Shown here piece by piece: positions 14,053 to 27,000 of a stretch of 64,000 nucleotides of DNA. This stretch comes from Heterodera schachtii. Its lineage: Eukaryota > Nematoda > Chromadorea > Rhabditida > Heteroderidae. The stretch is taken from assembly GCA_023374025.1 (NCBI GenBank), contig SIJG01000024.1, positions 505,602-569,601 on the forward strand, read 5' to 3'. Made by a program: the position numbers and the translations under genes. The notes under the pieces were generated by a model, which saw nothing but the letters and a program-made list of their open reading frames with translations, did not search any database and was not told the origin of the DNA. Numbering within the stretch: the stretch's first letter is position 1; every line of letters begins with the position of its first letter.

Positions 14053-14398
14053 GGGCGCCAGCATGCTTTTCCTCGATAACTGTCTATAATTTTTTTCTTT
14101 GTCATCCTAATCCAACTCCCAAACATTGTTGGTATCATTCGAAAGCTTAACATGTTTAGAAGCTGTTTCTAAGCTATTGATTCGCGATTAGAGAATTACA
14201 AAAAAAAAGTTATACATGAAAATTACATAAAGTCGAAATTTTTGAATTCTTTTTCTTAATAAATTTTTTCCAGGCATGAAAATCTTTTCGCTTTTTGCAA
14301 GGCTAATAGAGCATGTGAAGAGCTTTCGAATGATACCAAAGATTGTTGGAGTTGGATGACAAATAAAAACGTTATAGAGGAAAAGCATGCTGGCGCCC
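14053..14398. mobile_element. MITE-like element with long terminal inverted repeats
   Basis: The left end at 14053-14080 (GGGCGCCAGCATGCTTTTCC onward) is an almost perfect inverse of the right end at 14371-14398. Inverse similarity continues inward through a GTCATCC...CCAACTCC stretch and GGTATCATTCGAAAGCT on both arms, giving about 100 bases per arm. No transposase frame is present. A diverged relative lies at about 51180-51475. No clear target-site duplication was found. Confidence 0.75.
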
Positions 14399-15995
14399 AA
14401 ACGTGAGCGCCAAAATGTGAGCGCCCAACTGAGCGCGTCCGTGTCCGTACCTCTCGCCTCTCTTTAGGTGTTTTTTGCCTAAATAGGCAAAGTGGTTGCT
14501 TAATTCTTTTGAGTTTGCTAAACTTCTTGACACCCTATGATAGTGATGATTTACTTTTGAAACCACCTCATCTCATTATTTATTTATGTCGGTGTCACGC
14601 ATTTGCGTATAAATTGATTGATTGAAATGGCTAAAAATCATGACAAATCTAAGAAAAATGATGCGTATTTATAGAAACATATTTGGGCTATTGAACGATA
14701 CCACCAACAATGTTTAATTGCATTTTAAACGATTTTAAAGTGGTCTACCGACTTTTGCGCCGCGACAAATTTTGCCGCCCAATAAAAATAGACATTTGCG
14801 CTGCGACATTTGCGCCACCTCAGAAAATCCATTTGCACCGTTCTTTCCAAGATCAGAAAATTGCAAAATAATCCAACAAATTTTATTTTAAATAAAACAT
14901 ACAACATATATTTATTTTTAATATTGACTAAATTTGCCTTTGCTTCTGATGAACGCATTGACAAAAAACAAAACAAAAATTTTGATGTCTAATCTTTGTA
15001 ATTAATTTTTTTTTCATTTATTTTAATTAACCTTTTTTTGTTGTTGTTGTTGCACTGTAATTTGAGTAAAATTCGTTGAAAATTGGTTAAAAAAAAAAAA
15101 TTTAAATATTAATTATTGTAAAATCCTGCTGATTTATATGGAGTTCCTTTTTTATTTTTATTTTATTTTTTGCACATTTGTTTGGGCCTAACATTACAAG
15201 CAATTAGTATATGGATGCGATGCGTTTTTATTTGATATTTCCATATTTTTCCAAATCCCTGTTTTATCCATATTTCGGCATTTTCGATAATTGTCAAAGC
15301 TTTTTCTCATATTTAAATGTCCTCGAAAATAAATTTTATTTGAAAATTATTTTCTCAAATTAAAGACATCAATTATTAAATTTTTTTATATGTTTTTCCT
15401 GAATGAAATTGTTTTTTCGCTTTAATAATGGTTTAAAATTTCCCGAAAATGTGAACTTCGTTTTTCGAACTTTGGTAGTTTAAAATTTATATCATAAATT
15501 TATTAGTTCTACTCTCTATTCGCTTTCAAAATTTCAATAATTTTTTTATGTTTCAAAAAATTATTTGATATTTCGATTTTTTGGTCATAATTTTTACAAT
15601 AATATTAAAAATTTTGCACGCTAATAGAGAAAAGCGAATTATTTACAATATGTACAATATAATTATTATATTTTAATTTTTTACGCTATTTTCACTTTTG
15701 GCGCGCATTTTTATTCGGCAATTTTCAATTAATTTCCGTCTTCCCCAACAATTTTTCCATCTCCAAATTTTGAGAAGCAGCAGCACCCACAAATGATTGA
15801 CCATCATGAGTTTGGCTTCGCTTGGCTTTTGGGACCACTGTTCCACGGACTGTTGCTGAACGACGGGGAAAGTGATAAGGCCAAAGCAATTAAAAAACAA
15901 ACATTAATTAGACGGAGGAGTGACGTCACTCATTTTTGGCCAAAAGGGCCCCCGCCGTTTAAGGAACCAAAAATACTGGCCATTAATAGCAGCAG

Positions 15996-16720
15996 CAGGG
16001 GCATGTTGCTCGTCTCCGGGTTTAGTAAACCCGGGTTCCGTTAACCCGGGTTAAAAAATTTTGAAAATCGCGTTGCTCGTCTTTAACCCGGGTTAATAAA
16101 AGCAAACCCGGGTTTATTGAGTTTTTAAATAATTTATATTAATAAAAATAATTAAGAATTGTGATTAATATATTCGGTACGAACAGCTTCGGCACTTTAA
16201 GCGATCAATTAAAACATTAATAATTTTTATACGCATATAAGCATTTTTTTGCTTTGTGAATGTGCGTAATAATTCATTTATCTAATAAGCGAATTTAAAA
16301 AAATTAATAATTAATATTTAAAAAGTCCAAAAAATAATAATTTCGATTTTTTATATCTAAATAAAAAAATTAATTAATAAAAAAATTTTTAAAAAATTTT
16401 TTGTGCCATAAAAAACAAATTTAATTTCCTTAACCCTGCCTCGACTTAGGGTTAAGAACGCTTAAGAAAAATTAAACCCGGGTTAAACGAGCAACAAAAA
16501 TGCAAATAAACCCGGGTTAAACGAGCAACAAAAATGCAAATAAACCCGGGTTAAAGGAGTTAAACCCGGGTTAAAAAATCCATTAACCCGGGTTAACGAA
16601 ACCCGGGTTAAGGCTTAACCCGGGTTTTTAACCCAAAGACGAGCAACAAAAACAATAATGTGGGTTTGGCTCCTTAACCCGGGTTTATCACTAAACCCGG
16701 AGACGAGCAACAGGCCCCAG
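15996..16720. mobile_element. Non-autonomous element packed with AACCCGGGTT palindromes
   Basis: The 31-base ends at 15996-16026 and 16690-16720 are inverted copies with few mismatches; the shared core is TGTTGCTCGTCTCCGGGTTT. Inside are about a dozen copies of the palindrome AACCCGGGTT, several followed by ACGAGCAAC, including a tandem 34-base unit at about 16473-16540. The centre is AT-rich with no open frame. No target-site duplication was identified, so the superfamily is unassigned. Confidence 0.75.
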
Positions 16721-17001
16721 AAAACGAATGAACAATTAATTGATGATATGAATAATGGATGAGAATGATGAATGGCCAACAGTGAATGAATAAGCATAAC
16801 AATGTAAAGCAATTGGCAATAATAAATGAGGGCAATTAGCGATAAAAAAAACACCTTATAATAACAATATAATATTTGACAAAGAAAGCACCGCGCAAAT
16901 TATTAATATTATTATTAAAAAAATAAATAACAATACAAAAATAAATAAATATTAAATATGACAAAAGGACAACAATAACAACAATAAAAGGACAACAATT
17001 A

Positions 17002-17025
17002 GCTGCTGCTGCTGCTGCTGCTGCT
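17002..17025. repeat. CTG trinucleotide microsatellite
   Basis: About eight uninterrupted GCT units in a noncoding AT-rich context. Confidence 0.9.
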
Positions 17026-18209
17026 AATGATGCGGAACAATTAATAATAATTAAATAAACAAATAAAAATGCGCGAATAAATACCGCAAAATGTTTTTGG
17101 AGTGGAACCCCCGGGGAAAAGCGTCATTGGTCGTCACTTTCGCTTTAATAAGACTATGTGAACTATTTGCTCTGCTCATTAATTTGTGCTTCTCTTCTCC
17201 TCCTTCGGTTTGGTTCCGCCAACACTTTCCCTTTGACCGCCCATTAATTAATTAGTTAATTAATAATTTTTGGGTAATAATTTAATTATGATCATTTAGG
17301 TATTTATTTTTCCTCATTTTGTTTTTTGACATTTTAATTTATTCCTTAAAGCATTTTTTGGTCGTTCGCCTCGTGTAAATGTCAGTCAATTGCTTTTCTA
17401 TACATTCTTTCTTCTCCAATGTTCTTATTTATGTACACAACAATCTCTTTTTGTAAACAATTTGCATTATTTCAGTAATTTTTTTTAATTAAAAAATTTA
17501 TTCGATTTTATTTATTTTAAATAAAAAATTTCACTTTTGAAGAAACAAATATTTTAAATATAAAACAATGGAGTAGCAAAAACCACAGATTTTTTTTTTA
17601 GATTTTCTGTTTGATGAACTTATTAATACATAAAAAACTTTAAAAATTATATTTAAATTTAATTTTTTTTTTTTTTGGCAATTATTCAATAAAATAAATT
17701 TTAAAAAATTTGCCAAACAAAATTCATAAATTTTATTCAAATAAATTTATAAATTTTATTCATTTTTTATACGTTCGTTGTTCTGATCACGCTGCCTTTC
17801 AAACAATAAGTACGCCTTTTTTGTGATCATTTGTTCGGCGTGTCATATGTTTGCACAATCACCGCCTTACATTTGATGTGATGAATAATAATAATTAACC
17901 CATCCGACTCAACTAATTACCCAATTAACTTTTTCATTTTAAAGCACCCACTAATGACGCGCATTGCGCGACAAAGGGAGGGGGGAGTGAGACATGTGAG
18001 TGTGGGAGAGGTGCATCATCGAGTTTGTGGTTGGACATGAAGAGAATGGGTTCGGGGATGACCGACCATTTCCAAACTAATTGGGTAATTAGTGATAATG
18101 ACTCGGCTCATTAGGAAGATGGATAATTCTAATAAAGAAAATATACACGTTGTTCTGATTGTACACAATGGCAGTTTTTAGTAAGGAATTGCGGGATCAG
18201 ATATTAATC

Positions 18210-18530
18210 CTCGAGACCTGAGAGAATGGCACCGAAAACTTTTCGGCACTTGACACCTTGAAACGTGCCAACGGATTTATGGCCCAAGTCCCGAGACTGA
18301 TAAATGGCCCGGACTTAAAACTTGAGACTCAATGGCGAGTAAGCCCCTTTTGGAGGTTGGCAACGATGAAAACCGAGTCAAACCACTGTGCCCTTTGACT
18401 CAAGAATGGCCCTGGGATTCGAATGGCCATAGAACTCGAGAATGGCCCTAAGACTCGAGAATGGCAATGGGACTCGTGAATGGCAATGGACTTGGGAATT
18501 CCATGGGACTCGAGAATGCCCTAGAACAGA
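18210..18530. repeat. Degenerate minisatellite, GACTCGAGAATGGCC-type units
   Basis: Variants of ACTCGAGAATGGCCCTGGG recur about every 20-24 bases. They are clearest at 18400-18530, where each unit has an ACTCG-type and an AATGGC word. Confidence 0.75.
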
Positions 18531-20104
18531 AATCGATACTTAGGCTTAAAACTCGTGACCTAAGCACCCAAAATTTTTTTCTTGGGCCCAGACCAAGTCA
18601 CGCGCAGTCCTTTTTCTGGCGCTGATGATGCTAAACTGTGCTGCTGCTGATCATTTAGCATTGATCGGCGCCAGTCGCGTGGGTTTGACTTCGCCCGAGG
18701 CCATTACACCATAATTACCCATAATTGTGGGATGATCAGTGATCAGCGGAGAAGTGACTCATAAAAAACTATTTTTGGGTACCTTTAAATTTCTCAATTT
18801 TCCACCTAAATTAAACATTGCAAAAATGAGTGGATGGATCATTTTCCTTTTTTGCTCATTAATTTTCTCATTGTTTTAATTATTTCTGCTTTTTTTCGCT
18901 GTAACAATGGAGGATCAAACAAAGAATCGTTTGTTTCTATTTATTCACTAAATTCATTTTTTTCATTCCGCAGCAAAATTTCTGTTTAAAAATTGCAATA
19001 AAAATAAAATTGTTTTTTTAAATGATTTCAGACAAGGGATGGCACGGAATTCCGATTTCCGAGATTGGGCCGTAATTCAGGTTTCCGAAAAATTTTTAAG
19101 GACTCGGAATGCCATAGCCCTGGTTCAGACCGGTGAGTTCCAATTCTTTCAAAATTTGTTGGGATTAGGAGGCGGAGTCAATAAAATGCCAAAGAATAAA
19201 CAACTTGGTGGATTTTCTCAGGACGTCAATTGTCATCACCAAATACGCAAAATTCATCAAATGAATTTAAAAATCAACCAACGAACATTCGGCAAATGCC
19301 GTGCCCGCCTTTCCCTACCAAACAAAATAGGGCACTCCTCCGCTTCTTCGTTTGGCAATTAGGGCACAATTTTGACCCCCAATCACCCCAAAGCACATTT
19401 CTAAGCCCCTAATGATGATGATGATGATGATCATCCCTTGGGTAGTGAGTGAGTGATTTGTCCTCCATCCCATCCCATGACTGTTGCTCCCCCTGGACTC
19501 TGTGGTGGGGGTGGGTGCATTTGCTGTGTGTTCTGTTACACTTTGTCACTTTGTGCCCCCATCCCCCATTTTATCATTCCTCCCCTTTCCCCCTTTTCCT
19601 TTCCCTTTTCTCCGCCCCCTCCGTTCATTTCATTTTCACTTTCTTTCGTATCGCCACAATTTGTGCTGACCGGTCACTTATTCTTCCCATTTTCCTCCGC
19701 TTCCGTGCACTCAAACACATAATCATAATGCATATGTTTAGAAATATGTCACATCTGTATGATATTATGATAGGAAACTGAGAAAAAATCTTAAAAAATC
19801 AGTCAATCAAAACTAAAAAATGAATAAATAATGCACAAACTTTGTGTGTATGTTATGGTTAGGGCCTAAAAGGGCTTTTAATTTTAGCGTACTGTTTAAG
19901 AGGACGGATGATATTCGGAAATTTTTTGAATAAAGAATATTTTTTGACACGAATGTTTCAAGCGCAAATTTAAATTTTTCAATAATAAAAATTCCTTTTT
20001 ACTTTTTTCGGTTTTTGCGTAATTTCTCTTTGTTAACAAAAATCCGAATACATTTGTATATTTAAATTATTTTGTTTAGCTATTTTTATTGGAGGGTTAA
20101 AAAA

Positions 20105-23100
20105 ATGCGTTCCGCCGCCGAAGAGTCGCAGCAACGGACAAGGGCCGATTGGAGGGCGTCAATTTTGCCAATTTTCCTCGTTTTTTACTCCTTTCTCAAG
20201 GAGGTCAAAGTTGGCGAGCCGTATGTATGTTTAAAGCATTTTGACCGATTCGGGCACACCCTTTTTTCATTGCAGCTGTACAAATACCAGACGGACTACC
20301 TGAATTTGACCGCAGCTCAAATCACTGGCGAAGTAATCGGAAGACATTTGAAATGATCAAAAAAACCCACTTTTCAGATTTATCCCTTCACGCCGTACAC
20401 TTACATGGTCGCACTGATTCCCATTTTTCTGCTCACCGACTTAGTGGGGTTTTTTAAGAAAAAACCAGTCAAATACTGGAATTTTTCTGGGAAATCGAAA
20501 CCCGAAAAAATTTTGTGGGCCACAATTTTTGGACATTAAAAATTTGAAATCAAAATTTTGCCAAGTTTTGACTGTGCCCTTGGCGCAATTTTGAACCATT
20601 TCAATACAACATTTTGCCAAACAGCTGCTCTACAAGCCGACGATGTTCACCGAAGTGCTGGGCCAAATCGGCTTCCGCCTTTCCCTCGTCTTCGGCGGCT
20701 CCGTCCTCTCCCAAATCCTTGGCCAAATGGCCTACGGAATTGCGTCCGCCTCGGAGGTGGCATTTTTCTCCTACATTTACGCTCGTGTGGAGAAGTCTCA
20801 GTACAGGAGGTGGGAACAAAATGGAGATTTTGTGGATTTTTGACAATTTTCATTGAATTTTTCCAAGATTGACCAGTTGGACCCGAGCGGGGACAATGGC
20901 CGGACGCACCGGCGGTTATCTGTTCGCGCAGCTTTTTGTGCGTTTAATTAATTATTTAATTGATTCTCGAAAATGGGAAAGCCCATTAGGGACGGTCTTT
21001 GATCGCAGGATTAGTCATCAATCGTCGTCGGAAATTGCAAAAATATAAATTACACCCCGATCATTTGTTATTTGTGACGGCTAATGGATGGGATGAGATC
21101 ACAGCGATTGTGGGGGGATTAGTTTGATTGTGTGAATTAATGAATCATTAATATGCTGCCTGGGGGTAAACAAAGATTCGTTTTCATTACCGCCTGCGGA
21201 ATTTCCGTCGATTCCGGAAATGATGACCAAGTTGTGTGCGTCATTCAGTAGCAGAATTTGTCGTGTGATTGACAATCAGTCATTTAAGTGATTAGACAAT
21301 TTTGCTGGAAAAGCCGAAACGTATATACAATTGGAGACCGGAATTCCCGAAAAATTCGGATCACGGGACCAGGTTATGAGATGGACCAGAACAGGACTCA
21401 AATGCTGTTTTTCATGACTCCTGCTAGTCATGTTGCATTTTTAAACCCTGTCCTGCCTCTAATGTAGTAATAACTCCCGTGACGAGTTATGAGTTACAAA
21501 AAAAATGTTACAATTTTCTCCCACTTTAAATTGTGATAAATGGGCCCCGATTTGTGGTGGGACTGACTTTTCGGATTGACGCCTGCAGAACCATTGCTAA
21601 TCTGTGGCTTCTAATAGGTGCTCACCCATCTCGGCACTTTGCTTTCGTTGAATGTGGTCGCGTTGGCATTGCCCTGTGTTGTGCTGCTCTTTTGCATCGC
21701 ATTGCCCCGCGTCCATTGGAAGGCGATGGTCGGCCGAATGTTGGAGGCAAAAAGTGAGTCTCACCGCACGGGTGGCATTTTTTCGAAAATTAAAGATTTT
21801 TCGGTCCAAAAGTGCCACGATTTGAAATTACGCCAACAGATTTTGGCACTTTGATTGGAACTTTTCTCTGTTTTCTAAGGCCGTGTCATCCACGAGGACA
21901 GCTCCCTGTCCCCGTTGAATGTGCCCAAAACGTACGGTGCCTTTGTGCGCCATCGGTTGCGCAAGTTCAGCTCCGACTTTTTGGCCATTTACCGGGTTGG
22001 CCACATTCCGCAAATGGTCCTTCTGGTGGGCGATGACCACCTGCATGAGTCTTCAGGTGTTTTCAATATTTTGTTTTCAAATTTTTATTAGAATTCGAGG
22101 ACGGGACAAAATCTCGCCTCCGAATTTTGTTGTTAATTTTAAATCATAGAAAATTTTTTATAAATAAAAATTCAAAAAAATTACAAATTTTACGATGGAT
22201 TACTAACTTTTTCACAAATTTTATGATGGATTACTAAGTTTTTCGAAAGTTTTTTCAAAATCGCTGAATTTTTCAAAATATAAATTTTAAAATCCGAAGG
22301 TGGCACTTTTCTCCCAAACGCTGTGGGGCGAAGTGCAGCGGCGCGACGACGGCACCAAAGCGCAGAATCCGTTGAACGGCTTCGCCTGAGGCTGCGTACA
22401 CTTTCGTCGGTATCGACCGAACGCAACCAATTAATTTTTTAATTGCCCCCCCCCCACACAACAATTAAAGCAACGTTGGCAATTCTGGCGATGAACGCGT
22501 GGCCACTGAATTGGGACAAATGGGGCGAGTTGGCACTGGTGATCATCTCCACGTTGGATGCCGCGCTGCTGTTGGTCTACGCACGGACAGAATCCATTTG
22601 GACGATGTGAGGACGGGGCAGGCCCTTAGCCAGAGAAAAATCTCGGGGGGGGGGGACCCGAAGGTTTTTTAACATTGAAAATGTCACTGCCGGAGAAAAT
22701 GATTGGAGCATAGAGATTTGGCCATAAAAACCAAATTATCAAAAAGATTGACACGGAAATATGGCACTTTAAAAAGACTGGTGCATTCGCTTACCGACGT
22801 TTCTACCGTTCTCTGAAAAATTCAAAAAATACATTTTAGAATTTTGAGAATTAAAAAATCACTAAAATTTTGTTTTCTTTGGGTTTCTAACAATTTCTTT
22901 ACATTTTCGAAGTGGGAAAAACCTGCAAAACTCTTTATTTTTGCGCAATTATTTCTCCCAGCATTCTCTGCTGGTTGGAGTTTGTGTAAAATTTTAATTC
23001 TGAAAAAAACGCCCAGTAAATTTGTCCCCTTTTTTTTTGCAGGTACGGCTGTTACATCGGCTACCGTTCTCTCTACCAAGTGATGATCACCATTGCACAG

Positions 23101-23691
23101 TAATTAATGCATCAACAATTAACCCAATTAATTATCCTCCAAAAAAGGTGGAACATTGCCAAGAAAATGGTGGTGGAAAGTTACGGCCTCGTGTTCGGCG
23201 TCAACTCTTTCGTGGCCACTCTGATGCAAAGTGTGCTGACCATTGTGGTCACCGATGAGCGTGGGCTTGGCCTCCGAGTGCGGCCTCAGGTGCCATTCAC
23301 ATTATTAATCGCACCACTCGTTTTTCAAATTCTATTTTTGGCATTTGTGCCATTTGTTGGCCCCTAAGGATTTTTTGGTCCAGTTCGCTTGCAAATTTCA
23401 CATTAGAAGCAACATTTGTGGCCATTAAAACAGAATTTCAATGACATTTTGCGAGTGTTTGGCAGTTAAAATATATTCAAACCATCCAAATTTGTCCGAT
23501 TAAAAAGCGAAAACCAATCCTTTTCCCGGGCCTGGATCACTTTTTGTTATAATTTATTTTTTTAATAATTTTAGTACAAAATTTACGCGGTTATCCACTT
23601 TCTGATCGCACTGATTTTCCTCACCTCCGTTCTGTGCACCGTCGGCTCTTTTTTGTTGGCAAAGCGGAAGAAAAACACCACGCAAAAGTGA
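20105..23691 (+). CDS. folt: SLC19-family folate/thiamine transporter, two apparent frameshifts
   Basis: Multi-pass vitamin carrier of the reduced-folate/thiamine type. Likely exons are 20105-20224, 20276-20332, 20377-20443, 20625-20809, 20868-20937, 21618-21753, about 21881-22057, about 22300-22410, 22471-22606, 23043-23099, 23148-23289 and 23575-23691. Family landmarks are the EPYLYKYQTDYLNLTAAQ segment, YPFTPYTYMVALIP, ASEVAFFSYIYA in helix 4, SWTRAGTMAGRTGGYL, KWSFWWAMTTCMSLQ, LNWDKWGELAL and IWTMYGCYIGYR. The first in-frame ATG gives a short cytosolic N-terminus. Two places need a one-base correction to keep the family reading frame: near 22007 between IYRVGH and KWSFWW, and near 22385 where GFA is followed by TGA instead of the expected EAAYTF. 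It is therefore either a decayed copy or a mis-sequenced gene. The intron at 20938-21617 is unusually long for this locus. Confidence 0.85.
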
Positions 23692-24995
23692 CACATTTTA
23701 TTTTGTCTCATTAATTTATTCATTTAATTATTTTTCCCGCTAAATTTAGCATCGAATTGGCGATGAAAAACGGCTCGAAAAGGGTTTGGACAGTTTCTCA
23801 GCATCAATCGTCCATCAAATGAGGGCGAAAAACACTCAGCGAATTCACTTTTTCTAAAACTTAAATCTCTTTCAAAAACCATACATAATTTGATCATTCT
23901 TCAAATTCGAAAACTGTAAAAATATGACGAAACGGATTCAGCAGTTTTTGCTTCTTTTCTGTTGAAATTTCACTTCATCTCACACATTCCTTCTTTTTTT
24001 GTTCTCTATGTTTTTACTGCTTTTTCAATTTTTATTATTATTTTTTATTTTGAATAAATTTGCATCAATTAACATATATTTCTCTAATTGTAAGCCAATT
24101 CGAAATCGGGAACGAATCCAAAACTTTAGCTTTGAGTACCGTGTGCCCACACTCCTAATTAGTAGCTTTTTGCCGGCTCATCTTATATTTAAATTATTGC
24201 ATTTTTGGTTTTCCTTTTTTAGATTTGTTTCATACATAAAAAAGGGGGGTGGGTCGGAAAAAATTTTTGCGAAGGGGGGTCGGGCCGCCGATGACCTTTT
24301 TTTTTTTTTGCTTTTCAAAAACCGTTTTTTTCGGCGCGGTTTTTCCAAAAAACTTTCGGGAACAAGGGGGCCGGCGGTGCCGATAGGCGCCGCCGGGAAA
24401 AATTTTGAAGTTTTGGGTGTGCTTTGTTAACAGATTTTCACCAAAAAAGGGCCAAATTTTGTGATTTTAAGCCAATTTTTTAAGAAAAATTGGGATTTTT
24501 GGGGTTCGGTGGCGCCGACAGGCGCCGCCGGGAAAATTTTTTTGGGTTTTGAATGAATTTGTTAAGAAAATTTTCAAAATTTGCGACCCCCCCCCTCGCT
24601 GCGAACCCCCTTCCTCCATATTTTTTCCTCCCTAAAAAAAGATACTATATCTATTTTTTTTATCTCTTCTAAATCTTTAATCTCTTTATTATAAATTTTT
24701 TGTATTATCTGTTCTAATCCTATTTTATTTTTATATGCGAAACCATTGCAAACAAAACGCCATATTTCCTATTCCTTAATTTATTTTATTTAAATGAAAG
24801 CACAAGAAGCATTTAAGGAGGGATTAAAAAGACATACAAAAAAAAGTAATTATCGAAGGACAAACAAAAAATTAGTGCATATACAAATTTGTTTAGAGAA
24901 GTGCAAATAAAACGGTCAAACATGGGATAATGCTAGGCACATTTAAGGGAGGGGGGGGGGGGGGGGACGACAGCGAGCAGTCCGTCAATTTCAGT
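23692..24995. other. Intergenic region with dispersed GGCGCC-bearing repeat
   Basis: Between the transporter and cyclin 3' ends. At about 24240-24620 there are two related blocks with GGCGCCGCCGGGAAAA and long T/G runs. The same GGCGCC words recur near 44870, 48850-49070 and inside the element at 58701-59385. No gene was seen. Confidence 0.5.
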
Positions 24996-27000
24996 CTAAC
25001 GAAGGTAGTCGCCAAAGTCCCGGAGAAGGGCCAACTGTTCGTTGGTGATGACAAAGTGGAGCCGATACTTCTCGCGCAGGGCACTCAGCTTCGAGATGGG
25101 GTCGAGAAATTGAATGACCTGGAAAATGGGAGGAAAATATAATGAAAAAGCATGGGGGCGAGTTAATTGAAGCATAGTCAAAACCGTGGAGTTTGATTAG
25201 GAAAGTTTCTAGAAAAATAAATTTAAAAACTTTATAACTCATGATAAAATTTGCACTAGAAAAACTTGATTTTCTAAGTGCATTTTAGTTTTTTTTTTGA
25301 ATTCAGCGGGGAAATGGTGCACCTATTTTTCCCACCCATAGTTATTCGGTGATGGGCCAGGATTTTTTCTTGGGACACCTTGGGGATTTTGGGACGAAAG
25401 CAAGAACATACACAACAGAAAAAACAATTCGATAGGGCCTTGGAAAAACAATTCGGTAGGGTCTATTTGATTTGTTCAAAAAAATTTAGTGCCAGTATGT
25501 GTGATCCCTGACAGTGGGCGTTTTGTGCTTAAAAGATTAAATTTTTGAAAAATTACATGGTCGACGAATGAGCGTGCAATGCGCTCTATGTCCGCCTCGG
25601 GCATTCGGAAGACGTCCACAAACAGTTCGGGCGACCGCAGCGGACATCCGTACGCAAACGCAGCCAAATGGAGCGACACGGCGGCAACAACGGAGGGAGG
25701 GAAGTGGGCCAACGCGTAACAGACCATGGCAACTTCGCTGACGAACTTCGCAAACGCCCACACACTCTTTGAGGGCGAAGCGTAGAAGCGATAGCGACGC
25801 AGAAACTGCACGGCGTACGGCACGCTGAGGTTGAACTTGAGCCCGGACAGCACCTTAATGATACAAATAATTATCACGAGTAGACTTTTTAATCCTTTTC
25901 AAATTAGGTAATCGTTTTGCCTTTTAACAAACGAAAATTCAAAATGGGGATTTAGGGGTTGGGAAAATGCCTTACCGGCTTTTTTTGAAAAATGAGCTTA
26001 ATCCTGCTTAATTGCCAGGTCGCATGCGGCCTTACACCTCCCCCCCCCCCCCTCTTCGCACATCCAAAATAAGTTCGGGAGAAAATCCCGCAACTTGGAA
26101 TCTCGCCGAGAAAAAATCTCTCGCCCGAAAAAAAATTTGAAAATTTCAATGGTTTTTTTTGAAATTTTATGAGGGATAACTAAGTTTTTAGAAAATTTTT
26201 CAAAAAAAAAAAATCAGGCGTGATTTTTATAAAAATATCCGGTAATTAAATTATTATGTTCGCTATTCACCCGCGGTTCCATCCGCATGATGTCCTCCCT
26301 CTTGAACACGTTTGCTGCCACATAGACAAAGTCGTCAACATTCGGCATGACCACCTCCTCGAATTTGGCTGCGATGAAAATGCTCGTGACGCCCAACAGT
26401 TGCAAATTTGTCTTGTTAATCCCCGGGAGTGCCAATAGAGCGCGGTCGAGAATGTGCACGGATAGGCTGAGAGTTTCAATGGTCAGCTTGAAGCGGACTT
26501 GGACCTGAATGATTTTTACGCAAATTTTCGATGGTCTGTAAAAATGGTAATTTTCCGTTTTGTTACCCCACCCAACATTTTAAATCGGTTCCAAAGCCCA
26601 TTTCACCTAGTTTCAACATTAAAAAACGGACATGGACGAGCCAATCGACGAGAATTTGCCGCATTCGTCCGTCCACGGTTTTGTGCATGGACAGAAAGTC
26701 GGAATCCAGCGGGCTGCGTCTTTCGAGTTGTCGCAAGTAGAGGTCAACGTCGTCGGCGTATTCAGCGGGGAACAATGTTGCGCCACCACCGAATTTGAAG
26801 GAGGACACCGGCTTCTCAATGTGATGGTGTTGAGGCTAAAAGACTGGGAAATGACTCATGTTAATTGGTTGTTTTTTATTTAATAATCTCCAAAACTGAT
26901 TTTTCAAATTCTTTCACCAAACCTCGGCCTTTGCGATCTTCTCCGGAATGTTTGATTCATTGCCGCTGAGTACTGTCAATGCTTTTCGAATTCGGTTCAT
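24996..27000 (-). CDS. cyb: B-type cyclin (closest in feel to cyclin B3)
   Basis: Regulatory subunit of a mitotic CDK, active in the nucleus and on chromosomes at M phase. Five exons join cleanly: 27000-26923, 26835-26632, 26504-26271, 25853-25557 and 25118-24996, giving 311 residues. The N-terminus carries RKALTVLSGN at residues 5-14, which fits a destruction box (RxxLxxLxxN). The first cyclin fold includes MRQILVDWLVHVQVRF, LQLLGVTSIFIAAKFEE and DDFVYVAANVFKREDI. The second begins LSGLKFNLSVPYAVQFLRRY; the FLRRY pattern and short loops favour B3 over B1. The N-terminal region before the cyclin box is very short for the family. Nothing in the sequence shows which CDK it binds. The gene lies in the same orientation as the superoxide dismutase gene upstream, with about 1 kb between them. 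Confidence 0.9.

Larger units (their letters stand above)
16721..20104. other. Gene-poor spacer upstream of the SLC19 gene
   Basis: This region is mostly A/T-rich. It contains the CTG microsatellite, a minisatellite at 18210-18530 and a pyrimidine-rich stretch near 19450-19700. Open frames at 19040-19360 and 19450-19780 are low-complexity and match no family I recognise. A T-rich acceptor (TTTGTTTAG) just upstream of the SLC19 start could be a trans-splice site. Confidence 0.5.

Noticed and set aside
15673..16044. Possible small gene beside the palindromic element
   Set aside because: Frames on both strands are short, and one runs into the element end; no family similarity.
19039..19781. Open frames of about 100 residues upstream of the SLC19 gene
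   Set aside because: Low-complexity composition, pyrimidine-rich DNA, no domain and no splice partners.
23999..24430. 143-residue hydrophobic + strand open frame
   Set aside because: The Phe/Leu-rich product comes from T-rich DNA and runs into the GGCGCC repeat; no splice or start evidence.
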